Source: an uncultured Ruminococcus sp. (GTDB lineage: Bacteria; Bacillota; Clostridia; Oscillospirales; Acutalibacteraceae). From it: 64,000 nucleotides of DNA. The notes below the pieces were generated by a model, which worked only from the letters and a program-made list of their open reading frames with translations, had not been told where the DNA came from and did no database searches. This document shows positions 49,849 to 60,200 of the stretch, one piece after another. Location: the NCBI GenBank assembly GCA_900539465.1, contig UQCF01000011.1:19708-83707 (forward strand), in the 5' to 3' direction. Position 1 is the first letter of the stretch; each line of letters begins with the position of its first letter. The position numbers and the translations under genes are program-made.

Positions 49849-50837
49849 TTGTCGTCACCCTTTTTTCTTTTATATACGGGAAGCGTTTGTGCGCGGCGCT
49901 CAAATTCGTCCATGTCATAAGAGCCTGCCGAGGCGGAAATCTGCGCTTTCGGTTTTGCTCTGCTCTTTTTGAACTGCTGTTTTTCTCTCTCTGCGTCCTC
50001 CGGATTTTTTATGCCCTTTAAGAACCAGTTTTTGAGAATTTCGTCCATATATTTGAAGCTTGTACGCGAGCAGTTATCCGACATCTCTTCGTATGCAAGA
50101 TAAATCATCTCTGCCGAAAATTTATATTCGCCCACCCATTTTAGCAAAAGTGCAGCCTGGCTTGATGTCGGCTTCGGGTTTTGTATGCCCGTCATAGAGC
50201 AGAATTTTGTCCATGTGCTCTGGCAGGTGTTGAGCTTTGAAATAAGAGCGTCGGCTTTTTCTATTGAGTCAATCTCTCTTTCGCCCCAATTCTGTGCCAC
50301 CTTTTTCATATAGGCATAAGAGCTTTTGCCCGTGCTCACACAATAGTCAACTAACATAAGTATGACCTCAAGCGGCAGACCGTAGCTGTCGTGCATCATA
50401 AGAATTGTGTATTCGCCCTCGTAGCCTATTGTTCTGCCGAGACGTTTTTGAACCTCGTTAAATAAAAGCTCCAGCTCCGGCGACTCTTTGCAGCGCGTTT
50501 TTATCTGCTCATAAGACGGTTTTGTTTCGGGTATGGGCTGAAGCACTTTCTGCGGTGAGGACGATACGGCGGAGGCGGCGTCCTGCGCGAGTGGTATGTT
50601 GTCTGATTTCAGCACACCGACCGAAGCCCAGTAGCAAAGTGATTCTTCAACAGCGGCAGAGCTTTTGCCGATGTGCTTTGCGATTTCGGCGGCGTTTATC
50701 TCTTCGCCGGAGTGCCGAAAAATCCAAAGAATTGCCTTTATCTGAGTTTCGTTAGCCATTTTTATGTATTTGTCGGGTATCTGTGTCGGCAGAGCAAACA
50801 TATTGCTCCAAACCGATTGGTCTATGTTATAGCTCAT
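49845..50837 (-). CDS. dnaD: DnaD-domain primosome protein
   Basis: A 330-residue replication protein. The N-terminal winged-helix region (QIKAILWIFRHSGEEINAAEIAKHIG, written in part) is followed by a first helical DnaD-like domain (LLFNEVQKRLGRTIGYEGEY) and a second (AALLLKWVGEYKFSAEMIYL ... YMDEILKNWFLKGIKNPEDA, here split). DnaD/DnaB proteins remodel DNA for helicase loading by DnaI, encoded right after. Domain count and partner argue for a host primosome protein rather than a prophage one. Confidence 0.9.
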   Translation of the reverse strand: MSYNIDQSVWSNMFALPTQIPDKYIKMANETQIKAILWIFRHSGEEINAAEIAKHIGKSSAAVEESLCYWASVGVLKSDNIPLAQDAASAVSSSPQKVLQPIPETKPSYEQIKTRCKESPELELLFNEVQKRLGRTIGYEGEYTILMMHDSYGLPLEVILMLVDYCVSTGKSSYAYMKKVAQNWGEREIDSIEKADALISKLNTCQSTWTKFCSMTGIQNPKPTSSQAALLLKWVGEYKFSAEMIYLAYEEMSDNCSRTSFKYMDEILKNWFLKGIKNPEDAEREKQQFKKSRAKPKAQISASAGSYDMDEFERRAQTLPVYKRKKGDDK

Positions 50838-50975
50838 TTTTTCTCCTTCTTACCCATTTTGAGAATATACATATTTATTATATCTCAAACAAAGCAAAAA
50901 TGGAATATCTTTTTGCGGCTAAATCCGATATTTTGGGGGAATATAATAAAAAAGCTCATTTGAGGAGAGATTGTT

Positions 50976-52001
50976 ATGGAAAAAATCAGAGCAGTGCAGT
51001 ACGGCTGCGGAAAAATGGCGAAATACATTATCCGTTATCTTTATGAAAAGGGTGTGCAAGTAGTCGGCGCAATAGACGTTGACCCGGAGCTTGTCGGCAA
51101 GGACATCGGCGACATTGCCGAGCTCGGTTTTAAGACCGGAGTTATTATAAACAGCAATGCGGACGAGGTTCTTGATTCCTGCGACACGGATATTGCGGTT
51201 GTTACGCTTTTCAGCCTTGTATCCGATTGCTATGAGCATTTTGAGAAGTGCCTTTCGCGCGGTATAAACGTTATAACCACCTGCGAGGAGGCGACCTATT
51301 GCCGCACTACCGACCCCGTCAGGGCAAACAAGCTTGATATTATCGCAAAAGCGAACGGCTGCACTTTTGTCGGCTCGGGCATGGAGGACTGCTTTTGGGT
51401 CAACATGGTATCTCTCGTCTGCGGCGGATGCCACAAAATAAGCAAAATCGAGGGCAAGGTCAGCTACAATGTTGAAGATTACGGCTTGGCTCTTGCCAAA
51501 GCGCACGGCGTTGACCTCACGGCAGAGGAATTTGAAGAAAAAATCGCTCACCCCGAGGTGTTGGAGCCGTCATATGTTTGGAACAGTAACGAAGCTTTGG
51601 CACAAAAGCTGAATCTTTCAATAAAAAGCCAAAGTCAAAAATGCGTTCCGTATTTCGGCGAGGGTGATGTTTATTCCAAAACGCTCGGCAAAACAATTCC
51701 TCACGGCAGGTGCATAGGCATGGCGGCAGTTGTCACGACCGAAACCTATCAGGGCATAACAATAGAAACGCGGTGCATAGGCAAGGTCTACGGTGAAGAC
51801 GACGGCGATATGTGCGACTGGAAAATAACCGGGGAGCCGAACACGGAGTTTTATGTGAAAAAGCCCGCAACGGTTGAGCACACCTGCGCCACAATAGTCA
51901 ACAGAATACCCGATGTTCTGCACGCAGAGCCGGGGCTTGTAACACTCGATATGCTGGACGAAATTTCATATCTTGCCTACCCCATGGAGCTTTATTGCTA
52001 A
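50976..52001 (+). CDS. 2,4-diaminopentanoate dehydrogenase-like oxidoreductase
   Basis: A 341-residue NAD(P)-dependent enzyme. It begins with a Rossmann motif (RAVQYGCGKMAKYIIRYLYE), has GAIDVDPELVGKDIG, NVITTCEEATY and GSGMEDCFWV, and a C-terminal catalytic part. The family includes 2,4-diaminopentanoate dehydrogenase (Ord) of clostridial ornithine fermentation, and is related to dihydrodipicolinate reductase. None of the partner genes of ornithine degradation is nearby, so the substrate is uncertain. GAGGAGA precedes the ATG; TATAAT at 50942-50947 is a possible -10 without a clear -35. A terminator follows at once. Confidence 0.8.
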   Translation: MEKIRAVQYGCGKMAKYIIRYLYEKGVQVVGAIDVDPELVGKDIGDIAELGFKTGVIINSNADEVLDSCDTDIAVVTLFSLVSDCYEHFEKCLSRGINVITTCEEATYCRTTDPVRANKLDIIAKANGCTFVGSGMEDCFWVNMVSLVCGGCHKISKIEGKVSYNVEDYGLALAKAHGVDLTAEEFEEKIAHPEVLEPSYVWNSNEALAQKLNLSIKSQSQKCVPYFGEGDVYSKTLGKTIPHGRCIGMAAVVTTETYQGITIETRCIGKVYGEDDGDMCDWKITGEPNTEFYVKKPATVEHTCATIVNRIPDVLHAEPGLVTLDMLDEISYLAYPMELYC

Positions 52002-52006
52002 AAGGG

Positions 52007-52047
52007 CTGCCTTATTCGGCGCAAAACACCGAGCAAGGCAGTTTTTT
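52007..52047 (+). terminator. Terminator after the dehydrogenase gene
   Basis: CTGCCTT (52007-52013) pairs with AAGGCAG (52035-52041), with an inner CGG/CCG stem, followed by six T. Confidence 0.85.
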
Positions 52048-52081
52048 AATTTCTGTAATCAAGATATTCAAGAAACCTCTT

Positions 52082-52104
52082 GACCGCCACCGAGGCGGTC
52101 TTTT
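52082..52104 (+). terminator. Second terminator-like hairpin
   Basis: A perfect 7-bp stem GACCGCC / GGCGGTC (52082-52088, 52094-52100) with TTTT after it, 40 bases beyond the first terminator. It may insulate the SGNH hydrolase promoter. Confidence 0.6.
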
Positions 52105-52163
52105 GCTGTGAAAAAAAGAAGTAACAGAGAGATCGCTCCGTAACCCCCTCCCCCGGGCAGAGA

Positions 52164-52192
52164 TTGACAGCGGCAGTGACTTAAGATATAAT
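52164..52192 (+). promoter_or_regulatory. Consensus promoter of the SGNH hydrolase gene
   Basis: A perfect TTGACA (52164-52169), 17-base spacer and perfect TATAAT (52187-52192). The start codon is only about 30 bases downstream. Confidence 0.85.
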
Positions 52193-52221
52193 ATCTTCAA
52201 ATTATTGATTAGGTGATATAT

Positions 52222-53100
52222 TTGAAAATTTGTAAAAAAATCATTTCCGTCATACTCATACTTACTCTGTGCGCGGGGCTGTTTTCTGCCGCGGCATTTG
52301 CCGAGAGCGACAAGCTCAATTACCTTGTGCTCGGCGATTCGATTGCCGAGGGCTTCGGAATTAAAAACCCCGACGAAGCCTGCTACGGCAAAATCGTTGC
52401 AAACACAAATGACTATAACTACAAAAACCTCGGCGTTATGGGCAGAAACAGCGAATATCTTTCTAAATATCTCTCAGAAAATGAGGAATATATAAACTCC
52501 GTAGAATGGGCGGATATAATAAGTGTTTCAATCGGCGGCAACGATTTTCTTTTAAACAATGCGGCATTGCTTTTGGCGCAGGGGATTATATTCAAGAACT
52601 ACTCAAAATTTGATAAAATCGGCGAAGCTTTTTATCTGAATTTTTCAAAATGTATGGATAGGATTCATGAATTGAACCCGGACGCGGTTATACTTATTCA
52701 AACTCTCTACACTTCGTGGACTGCGGACTATGCAAAAACGCCCTACGCCCAGGCGGCAAAAAGAATAAATGACGCCATCGCAAAATACTGCGACGAAAAA
52801 AGCGAAAATATTTATATCGTAGACACTCGCGAAACCTTTGACAACAGAACGGATTTAATTTCTTCCGACACAATCCATCCGAACGCAAAGGGCAATGTTG
52901 AGATTGCACGTCTTGTGCTCGCAAAGCTTTATGAAATAGGGCTTGGGCAAAATACCGAACCGCTCGTCCTCACCGAGGGAATTGACAGAGATTACCTCAA
53001 TGAATATTTCGGCTTCCCCCTCGGTCAGATAATCACATTCCTTGCAAATCTTTTCACCGGCAACCTGTTCCACAGCATAATAAATTCGGTGAATGTATAA
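52222..53100 (+). CDS. Secreted SGNH/GDSL hydrolase
   Basis: A 292-residue protein from the TTG at 52222, six bases after AGGTG (a GTG at 52213 overlaps that SD). A signal peptide ends SAAAFAES. Catalytic blocks of the SGNH family: Ser40 in VLGDSIAEGFG, Gly in GVMGRNS, Asn107 in SIGGNDFL, and Asp/His in SDTIHPNAKG. It is probably an esterase or lipase acting on surface or dietary acyl esters. The C-terminus after the catalytic domain is hydrophobic (GQIITFLANLF ... IINSVNV), perhaps for membrane attachment. It is monocistronic between its own promoter and terminator. Confidence 0.9.
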   Translation: MKICKKIISVILILTLCAGLFSAAAFAESDKLNYLVLGDSIAEGFGIKNPDEACYGKIVANTNDYNYKNLGVMGRNSEYLSKYLSENEEYINSVEWADIISVSIGGNDFLLNNAALLLAQGIIFKNYSKFDKIGEAFYLNFSKCMDRIHELNPDAVILIQTLYTSWTADYAKTPYAQAAKRINDAIAKYCDEKSENIYIVDTRETFDNRTDLISSDTIHPNAKGNVEIARLVLAKLYEIGLGQNTEPLVLTEGIDRDYLNEYFGFPLGQIITFLANLFTGNLFHSIINSVNV

Positions 53101-53103
53101 AGT

Positions 53104-53141
53104 AAGCTCCGTATCGCCATCGGGCGGTATGGAGCTTTTTT
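53104..53141 (+). terminator. Terminator of the SGNH hydrolase gene
   Basis: A 14-bp stem, AGCTCCGTATCGCC with GGCGGTATGGAGCT, paired with G-U wobbles, followed by six T. Confidence 0.88.
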
Positions 53142-53179
53142 GCAGCCTAAACTCAATTCTCGGTTGTGAATTGCAAATA

Positions 53180-53207
53180 TTGACATAAAAATATAGTATG
53201 ATATAAT
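53180..53207 (+). promoter_or_regulatory. Promoter of the dockerin-bearing LRR gene
   Basis: A perfect TTGACA (53180-53185), 16-base spacer, perfect TATAAT (53202-53207), about 80 bases before the ATG. Confidence 0.85.
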
Positions 53208-53287
53208 TATTATAAGATTAGTATTTTAATAATTTCTTTATGGTGCACAAGAATTATTTAATTTATAAATTGAAAGGGGCAGTTTGG

Positions 53288-56200
53288 ATGAAACACAGTT
53301 TTAAAAAGATAATGTGCGGCTTTTTGACCGCGGTTATGCTCATGACCGCCGCACCGCTCAGCGGATTTGTGGGGCTGAAGCTTAATTTTAATTGGCTTAA
53401 TTTTGGCACAAAGGCCGCGGCGGCAGACACCTTAGCAGAAAGCGGAACGTGCGGAACCGACGCTTCCTATACCTTTGACGCCGAAACAGGTCTTCTCACA
53501 ATCAGCGGAACAGGTAAAATATCGGATAAAATGTTTTTAGGCAACGAAAGCATTAAATTGGTTATAATCAAAGAGGGAATAACAAGCGTCGGCAACTCTG
53601 TGTTTGAAGGGTGCACCAATTTGACAAGCGCAATAGTTCCGAACAGTGTATCAGAAATAGGCTATTCTATGTTTTACCAATGCAAAAATTTAACAAGTGT
53701 GGTTTTGCCTGATAAAATATCTGTCATAGGCGAAGGTATGTTTGAAGAATGTTTCTCATTGACAGATGTAACACTGCCCGAAGGTCTGACAATCATTGGC
53801 AGAAACTTTTTTTACAGCTGTAAAAAATTAGAGAAAATAAACATTCCCGAGAGTGTAACAAAAATAGATGAAGCTGCTTTTTCCGGTTGTACCAATTTAT
53901 CCGATATAATAATTCCGGACGCAGTAACAAGTATTGGTAAAAGTGCTTTCAGTGGTTGTAAATCTTTAACTAATATTACAATTTCCGCCAACGTAACAAG
54001 CATAGGTGCGTACGGTTTTTCCGGATGTTCGGGTTTAAGCCAAATAACGGTTGATGAAAACAACACAGTATATGACAGCAGAGGCAATTGCAACGCAATA
54101 ATCGAAACAGCGGCAAACAAGCTTTTATTTGGGTGTAAAAACACAGTAATCCCAAATGACATAACCACTATCGGCCCAGATTCATTTTCATACTGTTCCG
54201 GCTTAACAAGTATAATTATCCCGAACAGTGTGACTTACATAGATATGTACGCATTTTATGGCTGCAGCGGATTAAAAGAGCTGACCATGCCATGTTCAGC
54301 AAATTTTTATAAATATCCCGGCACATTTGATAAAATAAATTTAAAAAAAGTAACCCTCACAAAAGGTTCCGGAACTATGCTGGACTACAGGTTGGATAAC
54401 AGCGGAAGCGGGTCAATTTTTTGTACAAATACTCCTTGGTATATAAGCAGAAACAGTATAGAAGAGATTATAATTGAAGACGGCATAGAAAATATAGGCA
54501 GCTATGCATTCTTTTGTGTTTCCAATTTAGAAACCGTGGTAATTCCAGAAAGTGTTAAAACCATTGGCAAATGTGCGTTTAGAGGCTGTGAAAATTTAAG
54601 AAATATAACAATTCCCGAGAATGTAACAAGCATTGACGACGGTGCCTTTTGGTCCTGCAAAAGCTTAACAGATATAACTATTCCTAAAAATATAACAAAA
54701 ATAGGCAATAATCTTTTCGAAGAATGTTCAGGCTTAAAAAGCTTAACAATCCCCGACGGTGTTACCGACATAGGCGAATCTGCTTTTTATTCATGCAGTG
54801 GGCTGACCGATATTACAATACCAAACAGTGTTAAAAATATCGGTATGCAAGCCTTTAGAAATTGCAGCGCTTTAACAAATATAGCTATTCCAAACAATAT
54901 AACAAATATAGAAGAAGGTACATTCTACGGCTGCAAATCTTTGACGAACATCACAATACCGGACACTGTAACAGGTATTGGCATATACGCATTCGGGTGC
55001 TGCTCAAAATTAGAAAATATAACTATCCCAAAGGGAGTAAGCAGTATATCGGCAGGAACTTTTTATCAATGCACCGCTCTTAAAGAAATGATTATCCCAT
55101 ACACCGTAAACATTGTGAATAAAAAAGCATTTGACGGATGTAAAAATTTAACATCCTTGACAATTTATAACCGAGATTGCAGCTTAAACTACAATCCAAT
55201 AGGCAAAAGCACAACGATTTACGGCTTTTCGGGTTCAACTGCCGAAGCATATTCAAAAAGCAACGGCAACAGCTTTGTCTCGATTGACGAAACACACGAG
55301 CACATTTATGACGGCATATGCGATATGTTCTGCAATACCTGCGGAGCAGAAAGAACTGCGGGAGTACATTCTTACGGAGAATATGCCGTTACGCTTGAGC
55401 CGACCTGCACACAGCCCGGTGAAAAAACGCGCATCTGCTCTTTATGCGGCTATGCAGAAAAAGCAGAAATTCCCGCAACCGGACACTCATATGATTCTTG
55501 CTGTGACAAAGATTGCAACAACTGTGCAGAGGTGAGAGTTCCGCCTCACATTGATGCTGACGATAACGGATTATGTGACAAATGCGGTGCATTTTTATCC
55601 GATATAGAGCTATCGGTAACCAAAAATATTACAGTCGGCAACAATGAAACGGTTTATATTAAATTTACCGCTCCCTACACCGGGCGATATAAATTTTATT
55701 CGTTATCGACCGTAGACACCTACGGATATATTTGTGACGCCGATAAAAATCCCATTGCAAGCGATGATGACAGAAGTGACGGAAATAATTTCTCGGTAAT
55801 TGCAACGCTTACAAAGGGCACCAAATACTATCTCGGCGCAAAATTCGATAATTCAAGTCCTTCGAGAATATTGCCCGTTAAAATAGAGTATCTCTGCGAC
55901 CACACCTCAACGCATACGGAACACAAAGACTCAACCTGCACGGAACAAGGCTATAATAAAAAGATATGCGACAGCTGCGGTGCTATACTCAGTTCATCGG
56001 TACTCCCGTTTTCACACAATTACACGTCAACCGTAACTCCCCCTACCTGCACCAAAAAAGGCTATACGGTTTATGTATGCTCTATCTGCGGCGACAATTA
56101 TGTTTCGGATTACACCAACGCACTGAACCACCCGATAAAATCATGGAGCACCGTTAAAAACCCAACAACAACCTCAACCGGTTTAATGATTGAAACCTGC

Positions 56201-57088
56201 GAGCTTTGCGGAACAATATTCAGAGAAGCCGTTATGCCAAAGCTTTCGCCCGATTTTGTCACAGGCATAACTCTTTCACAAGATAAAATTGCTTTGAGCG
56301 TCGGCGAAACCGCAACGCTCACGGCAGAGGTTGCTCCCGACACGGCAAAAAATAAAAATATAATCTGGTCAAGCAAAGATACCTCTGTTGCCGGCGTTGA
56401 AAACGGCGTAATCACCGCAAAAGAGCCGGGTGTTACAATTATTGTTGCCCAAACCGAGGACGGCGGATATAAAGATTTTTGCATTGTCAGAGTTGCAAGC
56501 TTAACGGCAAAGAACGGCGCGGTTGTTGACAATGAAAACGGCGTAATTTACGGTTTTGCAGTCCGCCCCGATTCTATTGAGCAATATATTGAAACGGTTG
56601 ACGATTCAATGACTGTCCAATGTGATTCGGCTGTTCTCGGCACAGGCAGTGCGGTGAATGTTACTAAAGGCGGAGAAACCGTCGATTCATTCAAAATCGT
56701 TATTTTCGGTGACGTTGACGGCGACGGCATATATGACGGTCAGGACGCAACAACCGTAAATCTTATCGCACACGGTATGCTCACGCGTGAGCAAGTGGGC
56801 GAAGCTGTGTGGATGGCAGCAGACTGTAACCACGACGGCGTGATTGACAACCTTGATGTTAATTTGCTGAACCGAGCGGGTCTGCTTTTATCAAAGGTTG
56901 ACCAAAGCAAAACCGATGAGGAGCTTTCAACCGATTCGGCTTATACCGAGTATTTAAGCCTCATCGACCAAAAACCCAATGAACCCGACAGCACGCAGAC
57001 CGACAACATTTTCTTAAAAATCATCGAGATTATAAAGCTCATCATAAAGTTTATTGAGGAATATATATCAAAAGGTTTTGTACTTTAA
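53288..57088 (+). CDS. BspA-like LRR surface protein with CxxC modules, BIG2 and dockerin-like domains
   Basis: A 1266-residue secreted protein from the ATG at 53288 (AAAGGGG SD eight bases upstream). The N-terminal signal peptide is followed by APLSGFVGLKLN. Residues about 55-670 are LRR_5/BspA repeats of about 23 residues of the type SLTNITIPDTVTGIGIYAFG. Then come paired CxxC modules (CSLCG, CDKCG, CDSCG, CSICG) with ATCT/PTCT starts, a PPC-like beta domain between them, and a BIG2 domain (TAEVAPDTAKNKNIIWSSKD). A type I dockerin-like module has two Ca-binding loops (DVDGDGIYDGQDATTVNLI; DCNHDGVIDNLDVNLLNRAG) at 56707-56883. The last 25 residues are hydrophobic/amphipathic (IIEIIKLIIKFIEEYIS). 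It is probably a surface or scaffold-bound binding protein. Confidence 0.88.
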   Translation: MKHSFKKIMCGFLTAVMLMTAAPLSGFVGLKLNFNWLNFGTKAAAADTLAESGTCGTDASYTFDAETGLLTISGTGKISDKMFLGNESIKLVIIKEGITSVGNSVFEGCTNLTSAIVPNSVSEIGYSMFYQCKNLTSVVLPDKISVIGEGMFEECFSLTDVTLPEGLTIIGRNFFYSCKKLEKINIPESVTKIDEAAFSGCTNLSDIIIPDAVTSIGKSAFSGCKSLTNITISANVTSIGAYGFSGCSGLSQITVDENNTVYDSRGNCNAIIETAANKLLFGCKNTVIPNDITTIGPDSFSYCSGLTSIIIPNSVTYIDMYAFYGCSGLKELTMPCSANFYKYPGTFDKINLKKVTLTKGSGTMLDYRLDNSGSGSIFCTNTPWYISRNSIEEIIIEDGIENIGSYAFFCVSNLETVVIPESVKTIGKCAFRGCENLRNITIPENVTSIDDGAFWSCKSLTDITIPKNITKIGNNLFEECSGLKSLTIPDGVTDIGESAFYSCSGLTDITIPNSVKNIGMQAFRNCSALTNIAIPNNITNIEEGTFYGCKSLTNITIPDTVTGIGIYAFGCCSKLENITIPKGVSSISAGTFYQCTALKEMIIPYTVNIVNKKAFDGCKNLTSLTIYNRDCSLNYNPIGKSTTIYGFSGSTAEAYSKSNGNSFVSIDETHEHIYDGICDMFCNTCGAERTAGVHSYGEYAVTLEPTCTQPGEKTRICSLCGYAEKAEIPATGHSYDSCCDKDCNNCAEVRVPPHIDADDNGLCDKCGAFLSDIELSVTKNITVGNNETVYIKFTAPYTGRYKFYSLSTVDTYGYICDADKNPIASDDDRSDGNNFSVIATLTKGTKYYLGAKFDNSSPSRILPVKIEYLCDHTSTHTEHKDSTCTEQGYNKKICDSCGAILSSSVLPFSHNYTSTVTPPTCTKKGYTVYVCSICGDNYVSDYTNALNHPIKSWSTVKNPTTTSTGLMIETCELCGTIFREAVMPKLSPDFVTGITLSQDKIALSVGETATLTAEVAPDTAKNKNIIWSSKDTSVAGVENGVITAKEPGVTIIVAQTEDGGYKDFCIVRVASLTAKNGAVVDNENGVIYGFAVRPDSIEQYIETVDDSMTVQCDSAVLGTGSAVNVTKGGETVDSFKIVIFGDVDGDGIYDGQDATTVNLIAHGMLTREQVGEAVWMAADCNHDGVIDNLDVNLLNRAGLLLSKVDQSKTDEELSTDSAYTEYLSLIDQKPNEPDSTQTDNIFLKIIEIIKLIIKFIEEYISKGFVL

Positions 57089-57097
57089 CAAAAAATG

Positions 57098-57212
57098 GCG
57101 CATTTAGCAGCAGAAAAGATTTTTGCCGCTCGAATAATATGCCGTAAAATCACTTAAAAGTAAAGCTATAATTCACATCGGTATATTACTGCCGTTGGTG
57201 AATTATAGCTTT
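57098..57212. repeat. Palindromic repeat copy D with upstream module
   Basis: A perfect 15-bp hairpin: AAAGCTATAATTCAC (57162-57176) with GTGAATTATAGCTTT (57198-57212). It lies between two convergent LRR genes and could terminate both. Upstream the GCGCATTTAG word (57098-57107) and CACTTAAAAG (57151-57160) recur in the same order as in the element at 11907-12115 read on its minus strand, suggesting a longer common unit of about 115 bases. Confidence 0.8.
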
Positions 57213-57216
57213 TGTG

Positions 57217-60200
57217 TTATCTAAACAAACGTTTAAAGAAGTTTATAACTCTTGTTACCGTCTTTAAAGCGTCTTGAAAAAAGTTTTCAAATCTTTCGTT
57301 TATTCTGTCAAGCGGAGTTTCTTCATGGCCGGCAATAACAAACTTAAAGGCATCATATTTACCTTCTTTCATCAAGTTCAGCATTTGCTCAAAGCTTATT
57401 TGCTCTTTGCCGTTTTCCGTCACGGCAACAAGACTGACATAAAGACCGTCAAAAGACAAATAATTACTCTCATCGTCTACACACGAGAGGTCAATATCGC
57501 CCTCATTCAATACACCGTCAAAAACCAACCTCTCAAAATACAAATACTTTGCCTGTGAGTGTAATCTGACAAAATCAGTTATAAAATAATATCCGAGGTC
57601 TTTATATACCGTGATTTCTTTGCTGAAAACAAGTGCCTCTTTTTTGCTGTTATAACTTACCGGCAAATATTTTATATTTTGATTGTTCGCAAATCTTTTT
57701 CCGTTATTATTCTCACCGATTATTAAGAGCTTACCGTTATGGTTTTTGAATGCATTGTCGCCAACGGCAGGTGAGGATTTAAATGTAACAAATTTTAAAT
57801 TGCCGCAGTTTTCAAACGCCGATGCACCTATGTCTGTTATAGTGCCGCATAAAATAACCTCAGAAAGATTTTCGTATCCTTTAAAAGCAGCCGCCGCAAT
57901 ACTTGTTACGCCCTCGTCAAATATAACGGTTTTAATCTCGTTTCTAAGGCCGTACCATCCAAAGCCGCTTTGGTCTTCATATGCCCCCATTTCGCCGGAT
58001 CCGCTTATTTTGAGCGTTCCATCGGCAGAAAAGCCGAATGTCAAATTGTCAGTCGGGGTGTCGGGCTGATAGTTATAAATAATATTTGCATTTGAAAGAT
58101 AATTATTATTACTGCCTATAGAAATTTTTTCCCATTCCTCTTTGCTGCCTCGGTAATAAACATCTTTTAAATCATCACAAATATTAAAAGCATCTTCGCT
58201 TATAGTAATTACGCTTTTGGAAATCGTTACACTCGTCATATCTCTGCATCCATAAAATGCATAACTGCCTATACTTGTTACTTCTTCGGGAATCGTTACA
58301 TTCGTCAAGCTGCTGCAATGCATAAATGCATTACTGCCTATACTTGTTACTCCTTCGGGAATCGTTACACTTGTCAAGCTTCTGCACCCTGAAAATACGC
58401 TCTCGTTTATGCTTGTTATTCCTTTGGGAATCGTTACACTCGTCAAACTGCTGCAGCCGAAAAATGCACTCTTGCTAATGCTTGTTACACTATCCGGAAT
58501 TGCTATGCTTATCAAACTTTCGCAATCTTTAAAGGCTGAAGTTCCTATGCTTGTTACACCTTCAAGAATTGCTACACTTGTTAAACTTCTGCAACCGGAA
58601 AATACGCCCTCGTATATGCTTGTTACTCCTTCGGGAATCGTTATACTCGTCAAACTACTGCAACCTTTAAATGCAGAAAAGCTTATGCTTGTTACATTTT
58701 TCGGAATTGTTACACTTGTCCATTTGCTGCAATTATAAAATGCCCGATTGCCTATGCTCGTTACCCCGTCGGGGATTGTTATGCTTGTCAAACTACTGCA
58801 ATTATAAAATGCATAATCGCCTATTTTTTCCACACTGTTTGGGATTGACACACTTCCGTTTCTTGAAGACGAACAGCCGAGAAGTTCTTTTTTAGAACTG
58901 TCTTTATATACAAGACCATCTTCTATATATCCGTTAATACACTTTGCTCTTGCTTGTGAGTTTGTATGATTGTATATAATATTATTAACCATCCAAAAAG
59001 CCTGAAAGCCCATGTTTTTGACACTTTCGGGAATTGTTATACTTACCAAGTTGCTGCAATTATAAAATGCACGGTCGCCTATTTTTTCCACACTGTTTGG
59101 GATTGACACGCTTTCTGTTCTTGAAGACGAGCAGCCGAGAAGTTCTTTTTTTGAACTGTCTTTATATACAAGACCATCTTCTATATATCCGTTAATGCAC
59201 TTTGCTCCCCATGGTGAACCTGACAGCGAACCGTTGTATATAATATTATTTACATACGAAAATGCATCACTGCCTATGTGAGCTACCCCTTCGGGAACTG
59301 TTACACTTGTCAAACTGCTACAATACATAAATGCATTAATGCCTATACTTGTTACATTTTTTGGAATTGTTGCGCTCGTCAAGCTGCTGCAATAATAAAA
59401 AGCCTGATAATCTATGCTTGTTACACTATCCGGAATTGTTACACTCGTCAAGCCACTACAATTTTCAAAGGCAGAACTGCCTATACTTGTTACTCCCTTG
59501 GGAATTGCTATGCTTGTCAAACTGCTGCAACCATAAAATACATAATTGCCTATGCTTGTTACTCCTTCGAGAATCGTTACACTTGTCAAGCTGCTGCAAT
59601 TTTTAAATGTAGACGCCTGTATGTTTGTTACCCCTCCGGGAATCGTTACACTCGTCAAACTACTGCAACCTTCAAATGCAGAATAGCCTATACTTACTAC
59701 ACCTTTAGGAATTGTTATGCTTGTCAAGCTTTTGCAACCTTCAAAGGCAGAGCTGTCTATGAATCTTACTCCTTCGGAAATCGTTATGCTTGTTAAGCTG
59801 CTACAATTTTCAAAGGCAGAACTGTCTATGAATCTTACTCCTTCGGAAATTGTTACACTTGTCAAACTACTGCAACCTTTAAATGCAGAAAAACTTATGC
59901 TTGTTACACCGTCTTCTATAATTACCTCTTTGATTTTTTTATTTTTATAAAACGGTGAATGTAGATTACTTGAATAATCAGCCATTTTCCCCGTTCCGCT
60001 TATTGTTAATACGCCTGTGTTTTTATTTAAAGAGTATGTAACGTTTTCGCCGCAGGTTCCGCTCTCGAATGTCTCTCCTGCTGATACGACAATCGCTCCC
60101 ACAACAGCAACAGAATCCGTAACATCGGCATTGTTCCCGTCATCTTTTGTTATGGTGCAAGATGTAACGTCCAGATCAAATGAATATTCGTCAGATAAGA

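Noticed and set aside
49845..50837. DnaD-like gene as evidence of a prophage
   Set aside because: It has the two-domain host layout and overlaps dnaI; no phage structural or integrase genes are present.
59278..59796. Repetitive plus-strand frame antisense to the LRR gene
   Set aside because: Created by the LRR repeats read on the other strand; no signal peptide or SD.
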